Source: a bacterium (GTDB lineage: Bacteria > Zhuqueibacterota > Zhuqueibacteria > Thermofontimicrobiales > Thermofontimicrobiaceae). Taken from it: 10,448 nt of DNA. The stretch covers positions 1 to 10,448 of the forward strand of contig DSAU01000452.1 in the NCBI GenBank assembly GCA_011046315.1, given 5' to 3'. The notes beneath the pieces were generated by a model, which was given only the letters and a program-made list of their open reading frames with translations, was not told the DNA's origin and made no database searches. The position numbers and the translations under genes were made by a program. This document shows positions 1-6,479 of the stretch, piece after piece; positions within the stretch are counted from its first letter, which is position 1, and every line of letters starts with the position of its first letter.

Positions 1-51
1 ATGTATACACCGTGGTGAATCATGCTGTTTGTCTAAAAGATAGTTGAACTA

Positions 52-85
52 TCACCACGATCCCTCCGTAGCAGGATCGTGGTGA
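52..85. repeat. Perfect 12-bp inverted repeat, 10-nt loop
   Basis: The arm TCACCACGATCC at 52-63 is exactly complementary to GGATCGTGGTGA at 74-85. The eight bases CGTGGTGA of the right arm recur at 11-18, so the left arm could pair with either copy. No T-run follows, so it is not a classic intrinsic terminator. It could be a stable RNA hairpin, a dispersed repeat or a protein-binding palindrome. Confidence 0.7.
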
Positions 86-130
86 AACATTCCAGGACAC
101 CTATTTTAACCACTTTAGCGGTTTACCCTG

Positions 131-198
131 TGGTCGGCAATTTTTCGTTTTTCTGTCTCCGGTCACAATGCTGAATTGGTGTTGGTCGGTGTTTTTCG
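131..198 (+). repeat. Imperfect 16-17-bp direct repeat pair
   Basis: TGGTCGGCAATTTTTCG at 131-147 and TGGTCGGTGTTTTTCG at 183-198 are near-copies 52 bp apart. The second copy runs into a 7-bp stem (TTTCGGA at 194-200 with TCCGAAA at 212-218). That stem competes with another, GTCTCCG at 155-161 with CGGAGAC at 197-203. The role is unknown, and the short stems may be chance. Confidence 0.4.
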
Positions 199-268
199 GA
201 GACGCGGTTTTTCCGAAATTAATCCGTTATTGCAGATGGCTGATCTCGAATACAGTTAACTTGAAATG

Positions 269-296
269 TTGCTTTCACAAAAATTGTTTTTATAAT
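269..296 (+). promoter_or_regulatory. Candidate sigma70 promoter for the MetX-like/dat operon
   Basis: TTGCTT at 269-274 and a perfect TATAAT at 291-296 are separated by 16 bp. Transcription would begin near 303, giving a leader of about 55 nt before the ATG at 359. The -35 box is a partial match and the surroundings are AT-rich, so the call rests mainly on the -10 box and position. Confidence 0.45.
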
Positions 297-358
297 AAAA
301 GATAATAAAATGAAAGCCAGAACACCTGTCGATTTAAAATCAAATTAGGATTTGTATC

Positions 359-1417
359 ATGAAACTACCATCATATCAAAAAGCAAGCTGGTTGATAATA
401 GTTCTGATTTTTTTTCTCAACACTGGTTGGGCGACTCAAAAATTTTGCCAACTTGGAGATTTCCAACTCGAAAACGGTGAGATGATTCGGGATTGTCAGA
501 TCGGTTATCGAACATTCGGTAAACTGAACCAGCACCGAACCAACGCAATTTTATACCCAACCTGGTTCTGCGGAACCAGCGAACACATCGGAAAATTGAT
601 CGGGGCTGATAAATTGGTCGATAGCACTAATTTTTTCATCATCGCCGTGGATGCGCTGGCAAACGGAATTTCAAGCTCGCCTTCCAATAGCGCGCAGCAG
701 CCCGGTGAACTATTTCCTGAAATTTCCATTCGCGATATGGTGAACTCGCAGCACAGGCTATTGACATGGGAGCTCGGTATCAATCATCTCCACGGAATAA
801 TTGGCGGTTCCATGGGAAGTATGCAGGTGTTTCAATGGCTGGTCTCCTATCCAGATTTTATGGATAAAGCTATTGCTTATGTGGGGACGCCCCGCCCTTC
901 ATCCTACGATTTATTAATTTTTGAGACCTATTTGCAGCTCATCCAGGCAGGCAAAAAATTCTATCAACCCGATAGCATCATTCTCAAGAATGTTCGACTT
1001 GTGGAATCATTGTTCGCGCGCAGCGCCGATCATTTTGTAAAACATCATCCCCGAGAATCAGTCCCCCAATTTATCAGTACTTTTGACCGCCGACCGTTAG
1101 CTACGTTGACGGTCGATAATTGGGCCTGTCAATCTCAGGCAATCCTTAATCATGATATTTTTTCTGAATACAACGGATCTATGGCGGCGACAGCAACGAT
1201 CGTTAAGGCTGAGGTTTTAATTATTGTAGCATCAACTGACCACTATGTGAATCCGCAACCTGCCCTTGAGTTCGGCAAACATTTAAATTGTGAAACACTC
1301 ATTTTAGACAGCAACTGCGGACATCTCAGTGTCGGATGTGAACTGCAAAGTTGCGCAACGGCAATATCCGATTTTCTGAATTCTACGCTACCATCAAACA
1401 GGAGGAGCTCAAAATGA
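359..1417 (+). CDS. Secreted MetX-like alpha/beta hydrolase (homoserine O-acetyltransferase family)
   Basis: The 352-residue protein has a Sec signal peptide: basic residues early, a hydrophobic run at about 11-23, and a likely cut after TGWA at residue 25. After that it follows the homoserine O-acetyltransferase fold: an N-terminal strand region (about 33-56, FQLENG ... GYRTFG), a nucleophile elbow GGSMGS with Ser151, a probable acid Asp294 in STDHYVNP, and His322 in NCGHLS. The start is supported by TAGGA at 346-350, 8 nt before ATG. The gene overlaps the following transaminase by ATGA. True MetX proteins are cytosolic, so an export signal argues against methionine biosynthesis. An exported esterase or acyltransferase is more likely. 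The substrate is unknown, but family membership is quite certain. Confidence 0.85.
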   Translation: MKLPSYQKASWLIIVLIFFLNTGWATQKFCQLGDFQLENGEMIRDCQIGYRTFGKLNQHRTNAILYPTWFCGTSEHIGKLIGADKLVDSTNFFIIAVDALANGISSSPSNSAQQPGELFPEISIRDMVNSQHRLLTWELGINHLHGIIGGSMGSMQVFQWLVSYPDFMDKAIAYVGTPRPSSYDLLIFETYLQLIQAGKKFYQPDSIILKNVRLVESLFARSADHFVKHHPRESVPQFISTFDRRPLATLTVDNWACQSQAILNHDIFSEYNGSMAATATIVKAEVLIIVASTDHYVNPQPALEFGKHLNCETLILDSNCGHLSVGCELQSCATAISDFLNSTLPSNRRSSK

Positions 1418-2268
1418 TCGGTTATTTCAATGGTGAATTCGTTCCTGAATCCGAAATAAAAATTTCACCTTTTGATCGAGGTTTTCTTTTTGCAGACGGT
1501 GTTTACGAGGTCATTCGCTACTATCATGATCACTTTTTTCTAACGGATGAACATCTGCGGCGAATGCGCCACGGATTGCAGCAGTTGAGAATTACACCGC
1601 CCGATCTCGAGGAATTTAAAATTATTATCCAGCGGTTGATTCAAGCCAATAACCTCCATGACCTGGATGTGCTGGCGTACATCCAGGTGACACGCGGCGT
1701 GCGTAAACCGCGGACTCACTTTTTTCCGACTGAAAAAACTGCTCCGACAGTGCTTATTTTAACTTCAGTCTTTCAGCGACATCAACAGGAAATTGACAAC
1801 GGCGTGAAGGTTATCCTGCAACCGGATACTCGCTGGCGTTGCTGCGATATCAAATCAATCGCTTTATTGCCCAACGTACTCGCCCGTCAAAACGCTGTTG
1901 ACGCTAACGCTGCCGAAGCAGTATTTGTTCGTGACGGAATGATCACTGAAGGAACCCACACCAATTTTTGCGCCGTTAAAAACGGAACCATGTGGACGCC
2001 GCCGTTATCAAACTTTATCCTTGCCGGCGTCACCCGCAATCTGGTGTTGGATATTTGTCGAAAATTGTCGATTTCGGTTCGAGAGGATGTTATTAAAGAA
2101 AGGGAACTCGAAACCTTCGACGAACACTTTCTGGTTGGCACTACTGTTGAAATTACGCCGATAATTCAAATCGATGATCGAAAAATCGCTGAGGGCAAGC
2201 CTGGCGCAATCACCCGTGCCATTCAAACCGATTTTTTTGAATCGATAAAACGACATCCGGAAATTTGA
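1414..2268 (+). CDS. dat: D-amino-acid transaminase (fold-type IV PLP enzyme)
   Basis: This 284-residue enzyme belongs to the class IV aminotransferases. It swaps the amino group between D-alanine or other D-amino acids and 2-oxoacids, supplying D-glutamate or D-alanine for cell wall synthesis. The PLP-binding Lys is K147 in CDIKSIALLPNVLA, followed by the conserved EG of TEGTHTN (E179). RTH at residues 100-102 inside TRGVRKPRTHFFP corresponds to the carboxylate-binding Arg-x-His of Bacillus D-amino-acid transaminase, favouring dat over the branched-chain enzyme or aminodeoxychorismate lyase. I chose the ATG at 1414 rather than one 63 bp upstream because AGGAGGAG at 1400-1407 lies 6 nt before it and family homology begins there. 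It overlaps the preceding stop by 4 bp, so translation is probably coupled. It is full length. Confidence 0.9.
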   Translation: MIGYFNGEFVPESEIKISPFDRGFLFADGVYEVIRYYHDHFFLTDEHLRRMRHGLQQLRITPPDLEEFKIIIQRLIQANNLHDLDVLAYIQVTRGVRKPRTHFFPTEKTAPTVLILTSVFQRHQQEIDNGVKVILQPDTRWRCCDIKSIALLPNVLARQNAVDANAAEAVFVRDGMITEGTHTNFCAVKNGTMWTPPLSNFILAGVTRNLVLDICRKLSISVREDVIKERELETFDEHFLVGTTVEITPIIQIDDRKIAEGKPGAITRAIQTDFFESIKRHPEI

Positions 2269-2295
2269 AAATATTCCCGGTTTTAATATTCATTA

Positions 2296-2393
2296 TTGCT
2301 GCTAAAGACGATGAAAATCTCTGGTTGCAGGGGATCGCACTTTTAATTTATTCATCGTAAGTTTGACGAAAACAACTTGATCAGCAGCAGCAA
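2296..2393. repeat. Nested inverted repeats in the convergent spacer
   Basis: Between the convergent ends of dat and the LiaF-like gene, TTGCTGCT at 2296-2303 is complementary to AGCAGCAA at 2386-2393. Inside it ACGATGAA at 2308-2315 is complementary to TTCATCGT at 2351-2358. The spacing between the two stems is very uneven (4 against 27 nt) and no T-run follows. It could be a weak bidirectional transcription barrier or a decayed repeat. Confidence 0.35.
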
Positions 2394-2434
2394 GCAAATT
2401 ATTTCTCAAGGGCAATCATGATAAAAAGACGTTT

Positions 2435-3028
2435 TTACCATACTTTAATATCCCCAAAAACCTGGGACACTATAATTTTGAGTTTCTTATCTGCGGTGTC
2501 GTAATTCTCGGATTTATGGATCATCTCTTTTGAAAAGCCATCCACCTTCCGCTCGAACAGTTTAATGTCACCGGCGGTGATGCTGGCGTGAATGTACACT
2601 GGCAGTTCCCGGTTGCTGGAAATTTTTACATCGCCGAACACGCCATGCACATCGAGAATTTTTTCACCGGAAGTGATATCGAGTTTCTCAAGATCGAGCA
2701 CAATATCACCAAACGTGTTATTGATTTTGCCACTTTCAAAATTTGCAGTTCGGATACTCACTCTCAAATCGCCAAAAACATTGGAATAAATTGCCTGAGT
2801 TGACTCGCAGATCAGATCTTTGTCACCGCCGAAACCATGATCTGTGCTAAAGCGCTCCCGTTTCAGAATCAAATATACCCCGAGCAAAATGATTAGCACA
2901 GGCCAATAATCCCGAATGATTTTCCCGATTTTAATCACATCCAAATTGTTGAGCAGTAGCAATAATCCCAATAAAATAATCATCATCGCCCAGAAAACTG
3001 TTCGCTGTTGGTGACTTTGTGCGGACAT
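2435..3028 (-). CDS. LiaF-like membrane protein with cell-wall-stress type C-terminal domain
   Basis: The 197-residue protein has two transmembrane helices at about 11-29 and 39-56, with a short DYWP link that is typical of the LiaF/DUF5668 N-terminal module. The remainder (about 75-197) is a repetitive beta-strand domain in which FGD recurs at 85-87, 106-108, 131-133 and 191-193, with a variant AGD at 152-154. This is the pattern of the LiaF C-terminal domain. In Firmicutes LiaF restrains the LiaRS two-component envelope-stress system. Here no kinase or regulator lies beside it, so only a membrane-anchored envelope role can be inferred. The start has AGGA (complement of 3036-3039) 7 nt upstream. 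It converges with dat and diverges from the hydrolase at 3492. Confidence 0.8.
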   Translation of the reverse strand: MSAQSHQQRTVFWAMMIILLGLLLLLNNLDVIKIGKIIRDYWPVLIILLGVYLILKRERFSTDHGFGGDKDLICESTQAIYSNVFGDLRVSIRTANFESGKINNTFGDIVLDLEKLDITSGEKILDVHGVFGDVKISSNRELPVYIHASITAGDIKLFERKVDGFSKEMIHKSENYDTADKKLKIIVSQVFGDIKVW

Positions 3029-3060
3029 GGTGGTTTCCTTTCGTCTTTAATAAATAGAGT

Positions 3061-3090
3061 TTGATATTTTTTTTGCTGCTAATTTTTCAA
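3061..3090 (-). promoter_or_regulatory. Weak candidate promoter for the LiaF-like gene
   Basis: On the minus strand TTGAAA (complement of 3085-3090) is followed after 18 bp by TATCAA (complement of 3061-3066). The leader would be short, about 25-30 nt. The -10 match is imperfect and the region is very AT-rich. Confidence 0.25.
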
Positions 3091-3170
3091 TAATTTAAAA
3101 ATCAAATTGTTAATTATCAAGTAAAAAATGAAACCACTGAATTATCTCATTTACAAGTGGAATAGTGATA

Positions 3171-3260
3171 CCATCGCTTTATAAGCTGATTATTTGACAG
3201 ATAACATTTTTTTTAAATCAAACCAACTATTTCAAATATTTTCACAAATAAGAGCGATGG
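3171..3260. repeat. Inverted repeat with 8-12-bp arms
   Basis: CCATCGCTTTAT at 3171-3182 is complementary to ATAAGAGCGATGG at 3248-3260, with one extra base in the right arm. The core CCATCGCT/AGCGATGG is perfect. The arms enclose about 65 bp of AT-rich DNA. It may be the ends of a small decayed element or a chance pair. No flanking target duplication was seen. Confidence 0.4.
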
Positions 3261-3296
3261 CATTAGTCTATGTCTAATAAACTAAAGACTGAGACA

Positions 3297-3396
3297 TTAC
3301 CCATTTAAGTAAAACCTCACTCACGGGTGGAAAACAAACCAGGTTTGTTCAAGAAACCTGGTTTGTACACCTGTAAGTAAGGTTTTACCCATTTAA
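3297..3396. mobile_element. MITE-like 80-bp palindrome with flanking direct repeats
   Basis: The element spans 3309-3388, starting GTAAAACC and ending GGTTTTAC. Its two arms (about 38-41 nt each) match almost throughout as an imperfect inverted repeat: GTAAAACCT-ACT, then GGTG, then ACAAACCAGGTTT, closing on a small loop around 3347-3354. It is flanked by CCATTTAA at 3301-3308 and 3389-3396. The wider match TTACCCATTTAA is 12 bp, at 3297-3308 and 3385-3396, where the second copy shares TTAC with the element end. Terminal inverted repeats plus an 8-bp duplication are what a non-autonomous transposon insertion leaves. It carries no gene. A strong RNA hairpin or operator is the alternative. The palindrome is certain, its mobility is inferred. 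Confidence 0.6.
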
Positions 3397-3407
3397 ATTA
3401 ATTTTCC

Positions 3408-3436
3408 TTGACTTCAATGAGACAAATTAATATATT
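3408..3436 (+). promoter_or_regulatory. Sigma70-like promoter for the TTG-started hydrolase
   Basis: TTGACT at 3408-3413 and TATATT at 3431-3436 are exactly 17 bp apart, close to consensus. Transcription would start near 3443, leaving a leader of roughly 50 nt. It begins 12 bp after the direct repeat that flanks the 80-bp palindrome, so the palindrome could influence its activity. It may also serve gatE downstream. Confidence 0.6.
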
Positions 3437-3491
3437 GAAAACTTATTTATTGGACAATCCGCAAAATTATCAAATATAGGGGAGGAGCTGT

Positions 3492-4472
3492 TTGTCAAAA
3501 ATTTTTATCGGTATTCATGGAATGAACAATAAACCGCCTCGCAGGGTTCTGGAAAAGTGGTGGAAAAAGGCGATTCGGGAAGGGTTTAAACTTCATCGAT
3601 ATCCACTCTTTTTTTTCAAATTCAAATTAGTTTACTGGGCTGATATTTTGCATCCGGTTCCTCTGGATCCAAAAATTCAGAATCCGCAACATCCATTATT
3701 TATCAAATATCCCTACTCACCAGGCAGCAAAAACAATTTCCCCCGGTCGGGAAAAATTCGCCAAAAGGTACTGGACGTTCTTGAAAAACAAATGGATAAA
3801 ATATTCCTCAATGAAGATTTATCGATTAATTTTTCTTCAATCAATGATCTTATCATTCGGCGTTTTTTCAAAGACCTGGACGCTTACTATCGGATGGATT
3901 GTTTTGATCCACGCAATCCACAGCAAACGGCAAAGCAGGCAATTCAACAACGATTAATACGGACGCTAAAAAAATATCGACGCCACGAAATTTTTCTGAT
4001 CACGCATTCAATGGGTTCAATTGTTGCCTTTGATGTACTCTCACAATTAGCGCAAAAAGTCCGCATCGACACATTGGCAACCATTGGTTCGCCACTCGGA
4101 TTTCCGGTCATTCTCAGCAAAATTTCTCTGGAACAGAAGAAGGCGATAGGTATGCAAAAAAATCTTCGCACACCGGATAATATCGTTCGTGGTTGGTACA
4201 ATTTTGCTGACTTGCGGGACAGTGTTGCAATGGATTACAATCTTGGAGATGATTTTTTCAGCAACCGATACCACGTCAAACCGATCGATCATGTCGTCGT
4301 CAATAACTATGAGTACCGTGGCGTTAAAAATCCACACAAATCTTACGGCTATCTGCGCTGTCGAGAAATGGCGGCGCTGTTATTTGAATTCTACAATCGC
4401 GACAGAAATCCATTGGCAATCAAGCTTCGCAACGCTTTTAACCGGGCTGCCCAAACATTTTTTATTTTTTAA
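3492..4472 (+). CDS. Alpha/beta hydrolase of lipase/PGAP1-like type, TTG start
   Basis: The 326-residue protein begins with a beta strand running into an oxyanion-type HG (IFIGIHGMNN, residues 4-13). The nucleophile elbow is ITHSMGS with Ser173. A likely acid is Asp243 in NFADLRDSVA, and a likely His282 lies in NPHKSYGYL, giving a complete putative Ser-Asp-His triad in the order seen in PGAP1-like and DUF676-like hydrolases. There is no signal peptide, so it is probably cytosolic. The TTG start is supported by a very strong Shine-Dalgarno, AGGGGAGGAG at 3478-3487. Moving to the next ATG (3522) would remove the first strand and HG. The substrate is unknown, with a lipid or acyl ester as a guess. 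It lies 79 bp upstream of gatE on the same strand with no terminator seen between them. Confidence 0.75.
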   Translation: MSKIFIGIHGMNNKPPRRVLEKWWKKAIREGFKLHRYPLFFFKFKLVYWADILHPVPLDPKIQNPQHPLFIKYPYSPGSKNNFPRSGKIRQKVLDVLEKQMDKIFLNEDLSINFSSINDLIIRRFFKDLDAYYRMDCFDPRNPQQTAKQAIQQRLIRTLKKYRRHEIFLITHSMGSIVAFDVLSQLAQKVRIDTLATIGSPLGFPVILSKISLEQKKAIGMQKNLRTPDNIVRGWYNFADLRDSVAMDYNLGDDFFSNRYHVKPIDHVVVNNYEYRGVKNPHKSYGYLRCREMAALLFEFYNRDRNPLAIKLRNAFNRAAQTFFIF

Positions 4473-4551
4473 AACAACAACACTGCCTTTAACTTTTACT
4501 GAAATAAATTAAAAAATACTGGCAATTGAAGATCGTGGAGAAACAACCAAT

Positions 4552-6474
4552 ATGCTGAAACCGCTTGAAGAGATGACCGCGACTGATTATGCAGAGATAG
4601 GTCTGAAATCCGGACTGGAAGTCCACCAACAATTACGCACCAATAAGAAGCTTTTTTGCCGCTGCCCTGCCGGATTTTACAGCGATATTTACCATGCCGA
4701 AATCCTGCGTCACATGCGACCGACGCTTTCCGAGCTTGGAGAATACGACGGCACAGCGCTGATGGAATTTAAAACCAGAAAGAACATAATTTATCAACTC
4801 AATAAAGCGAGTGTTTGTACTTATGAAATGGACGACGCCCCACCGTTTGAGCTCAACGAGGAAGCGCTTGATATTGCCCTGGAAATTGCGTTGTTGCTGA
4901 AGCTAAATCTTGTTAGCGAACTTCATATCGCACGCAAACAATACCTTGATGGCAGTATTCCCACTGGCTTTCAACGCACTACGATTCTCGGTGTCGATGG
5001 TGAAATTCCTTTCCAGAATCGAAAAATCAGGATCGTTCAACTCGGATTGGAAGAGGATGCCTGTCGCGAGGTAAGCGATATCGGGCATGTAAGGACTTAT
5101 CGCACCGACCGGTTGGGAATGCCGCTGATCGAAGTAGTAACCTATCCTGATATGCGCACGCCGATTGAAGTTGCCGCAGTGGCGCAATTGATTCGCCAGT
5201 TAACCCGGTCAACCGGCAAGGTTAATCGCGGGATTGGCGCAGCACGGCAGGATGTTAACGTCAGCATCGAAGGCGGGACACGTGTAGAGATAAAAGGCGT
5301 CGCACGAATCCCGCTCATACCAAGGCTTGTTCATAATGAAGCTGGCCGCCAGCAAGCGTTGTTAGAAATTCGACACTTGATTCGCTCTCGCGGGGTTAAG
5401 CCTGATAATTTTAAGCCCCAGTTTTTTGAAGTCACCGATCTGTTAAAAACAACTGGCTACCTGCCGATAAAAAATCAGCTTAACCAAGATTCTAAAATTA
5501 AATGTGTTAAGCTGCCATACTTTAAAGGAATTTTACGTTATCCCACCCAGCCGGACACCAACTTTGCCAAAGAGATTTCCGACCGGGTGCGGGTGATTGC
5601 CTGTTTGGACAATATTCCCAACATCATTCATTCGGATACAGATGATGAAACCATCAGCAGCGCCAATTGGGAGCGGATCAAAAAAATTAGCGGCTGCAAT
5701 GATCGCGACGCACTGGTCATTGTCTGGGGAGACGAGCAGGATTCGGAAACAGCGGCTCAGGAGATCGCTATTCGAGCCAGCGAAGCCATCATCGGCGTTC
5801 CCAGTGAAACCCGGCGAGCGCTTGCCGACGGAACAACCGGATTTGAACGAATTTTACCAGGACCTGACCGTATGTATCCAGATACTGACTTGCCGCCAAT
5901 TCCCATTTTTGATCAGAAAATTCAACAAATTCGCTCACAATTGCCAACACCGCCCTGGCAATGTCATGAAAAATATCAACAACTGGGATTAACCCCCCAG
6001 ATGATCGATGAGTTGTTTCTCTCCGAACGCGCCCGAATTTTTGACCGCATCGTAAATGAAACGTCGTATGATCCAATTTTCGTGGCACGATTCTTAACCC
6101 AGCAATTAAAAGCAATCTACCGAAAACGAGCGACAGCCGAAAGAATCCCCGAAGATGTGCTGAGTGAAGTGTTCAAAGCTCTGGCTGAACAGCGGATTGT
6201 CCGTGAAGCGGTTCCGCTGATTGTTGAACAGTGGTTAGATAAACCGACCCGGCCAATTGTGCCAGTAATTACTAATTATGCGGTAAGAAATCGTGAAACT
6301 GTTGAAAAATTAATTTCCGACCTGGCGGAAAAAGTTCAACTGCCTGGCGATCGACGCCGGGATCAGCGGTTCAATCATTTGATGGGGGTGGTGATGAAAA
6401 CCATCCGAGGTAGAATCCAGGGAAAAATCACTGCGCAGTTGGTTGAAAAATACATCATTGAAAAATATGGTTAA
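4552..6474 (+). CDS. gatE: Glu-tRNA(Gln) amidotransferase subunit E (archaeal-type GatE)
   Basis: GatE activates the glutamate of misacylated Glu-tRNA(Gln) with ATP and transfers ammonia received from GatD, making Gln-tRNA(Gln) in the cytoplasm. The 640 residues match the usual GatE length and order. The GatB/E catalytic core is at about 14-270 (GLKSGLEVHQQL, LFCRCP with C36 and C38, YEMDDAPPFELNEEAL, DRLGMPLIEVVTYPD, GIGAARQDVNVSIEGG, VEIKGV). A GAD-like insertion of the AspRS type is at about 285-405, which GatB lacks, then the GatE-specific ETRRALADGTTGFERILPGPDRMYPDTDLPP region in 419-448. The tRNA-binding helical/YqeY-like tail is at about 480-640. GGAG at 4537-4540 is 11 nt before the ATG. 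It is intact, with no frameshift. It is paired with gatD downstream. In a bacterial setting this is unusual, since GatCAB is the bacterial norm. Confidence 0.93.
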   Translation: MLKPLEEMTATDYAEIGLKSGLEVHQQLRTNKKLFCRCPAGFYSDIYHAEILRHMRPTLSELGEYDGTALMEFKTRKNIIYQLNKASVCTYEMDDAPPFELNEEALDIALEIALLLKLNLVSELHIARKQYLDGSIPTGFQRTTILGVDGEIPFQNRKIRIVQLGLEEDACREVSDIGHVRTYRTDRLGMPLIEVVTYPDMRTPIEVAAVAQLIRQLTRSTGKVNRGIGAARQDVNVSIEGGTRVEIKGVARIPLIPRLVHNEAGRQQALLEIRHLIRSRGVKPDNFKPQFFEVTDLLKTTGYLPIKNQLNQDSKIKCVKLPYFKGILRYPTQPDTNFAKEISDRVRVIACLDNIPNIIHSDTDDETISSANWERIKKISGCNDRDALVIVWGDEQDSETAAQEIAIRASEAIIGVPSETRRALADGTTGFERILPGPDRMYPDTDLPPIPIFDQKIQQIRSQLPTPPWQCHEKYQQLGLTPQMIDELFLSERARIFDRIVNETSYDPIFVARFLTQQLKAIYRKRATAERIPEDVLSEVFKALAEQRIVREAVPLIVEQWLDKPTRPIVPVITNYAVRNRETVEKLISDLAEKVQLPGDRRRDQRFNHLMGVVMKTIRGRIQGKITAQLVEKYIIEKYG

Positions 6475-6479
6475 CCTGT

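Larger units (their letters stand above)
1..358. other. Non-coding leader region upstream of the MetX-like gene
   Basis: No credible coding sequence is visible here on either strand. All three forward frames close by position 47, so at most the last few codons of an upstream gene could lie at the very start. The stretch holds a perfect 12-bp inverted repeat at 52-85, an imperfect direct repeat (131-147 and 183-198), two competing short stems around 155-218 and a candidate sigma70 promoter at 269-296. A 12-codon ATG frame at 310-348 lacks a ribosome binding site and is not called. Confidence 0.6.
3029..3491. other. 463-bp AT-rich divergent spacer
   Basis: No coding sequence is supported here. 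It separates the minus-strand LiaF-like gene from the plus-strand hydrolase. It holds a weak minus-strand promoter (3061-3090), a long-range inverted repeat (3171-3260), a MITE-like 80-bp palindrome with flanking direct repeats (3297-3396), a good plus-strand promoter (3408-3436) and a strong ribosome binding site (3478-3487). Confidence 0.7.

Noticed and set aside
310..348. Twelve-codon frame as a leader peptide before the MetX-like gene
   Set aside because: No ribosome binding site and no codon pattern such as a run of regulatory amino acids.
1351..1413. Upstream in-frame ATG of the transaminase frame, adding 21 residues
   Set aside because: The extra residues lie inside the end of the preceding gene, have no ribosome binding site and show no family similarity. 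AGGAGGAG sits exactly before the ATG at 1414.
359..1417. Calling the first gene metX (methionine biosynthesis)
   Set aside because: The N-terminal signal peptide and diverged elbow (GGSMGS rather than GGSMGG) do not fit a cytosolic homoserine acetyltransferase.
3297..3396. Repeats as a CRISPR array
   Set aside because: Only one palindromic unit with two flanking copies is present, with no spacer-repeat periodicity and no cas genes.
4552..6474. Calling the gene gatB
   Set aside because: Length of 640, the GAD-like insertion and the ADGTTGFERILPGPDRMYPD region are GatE features.
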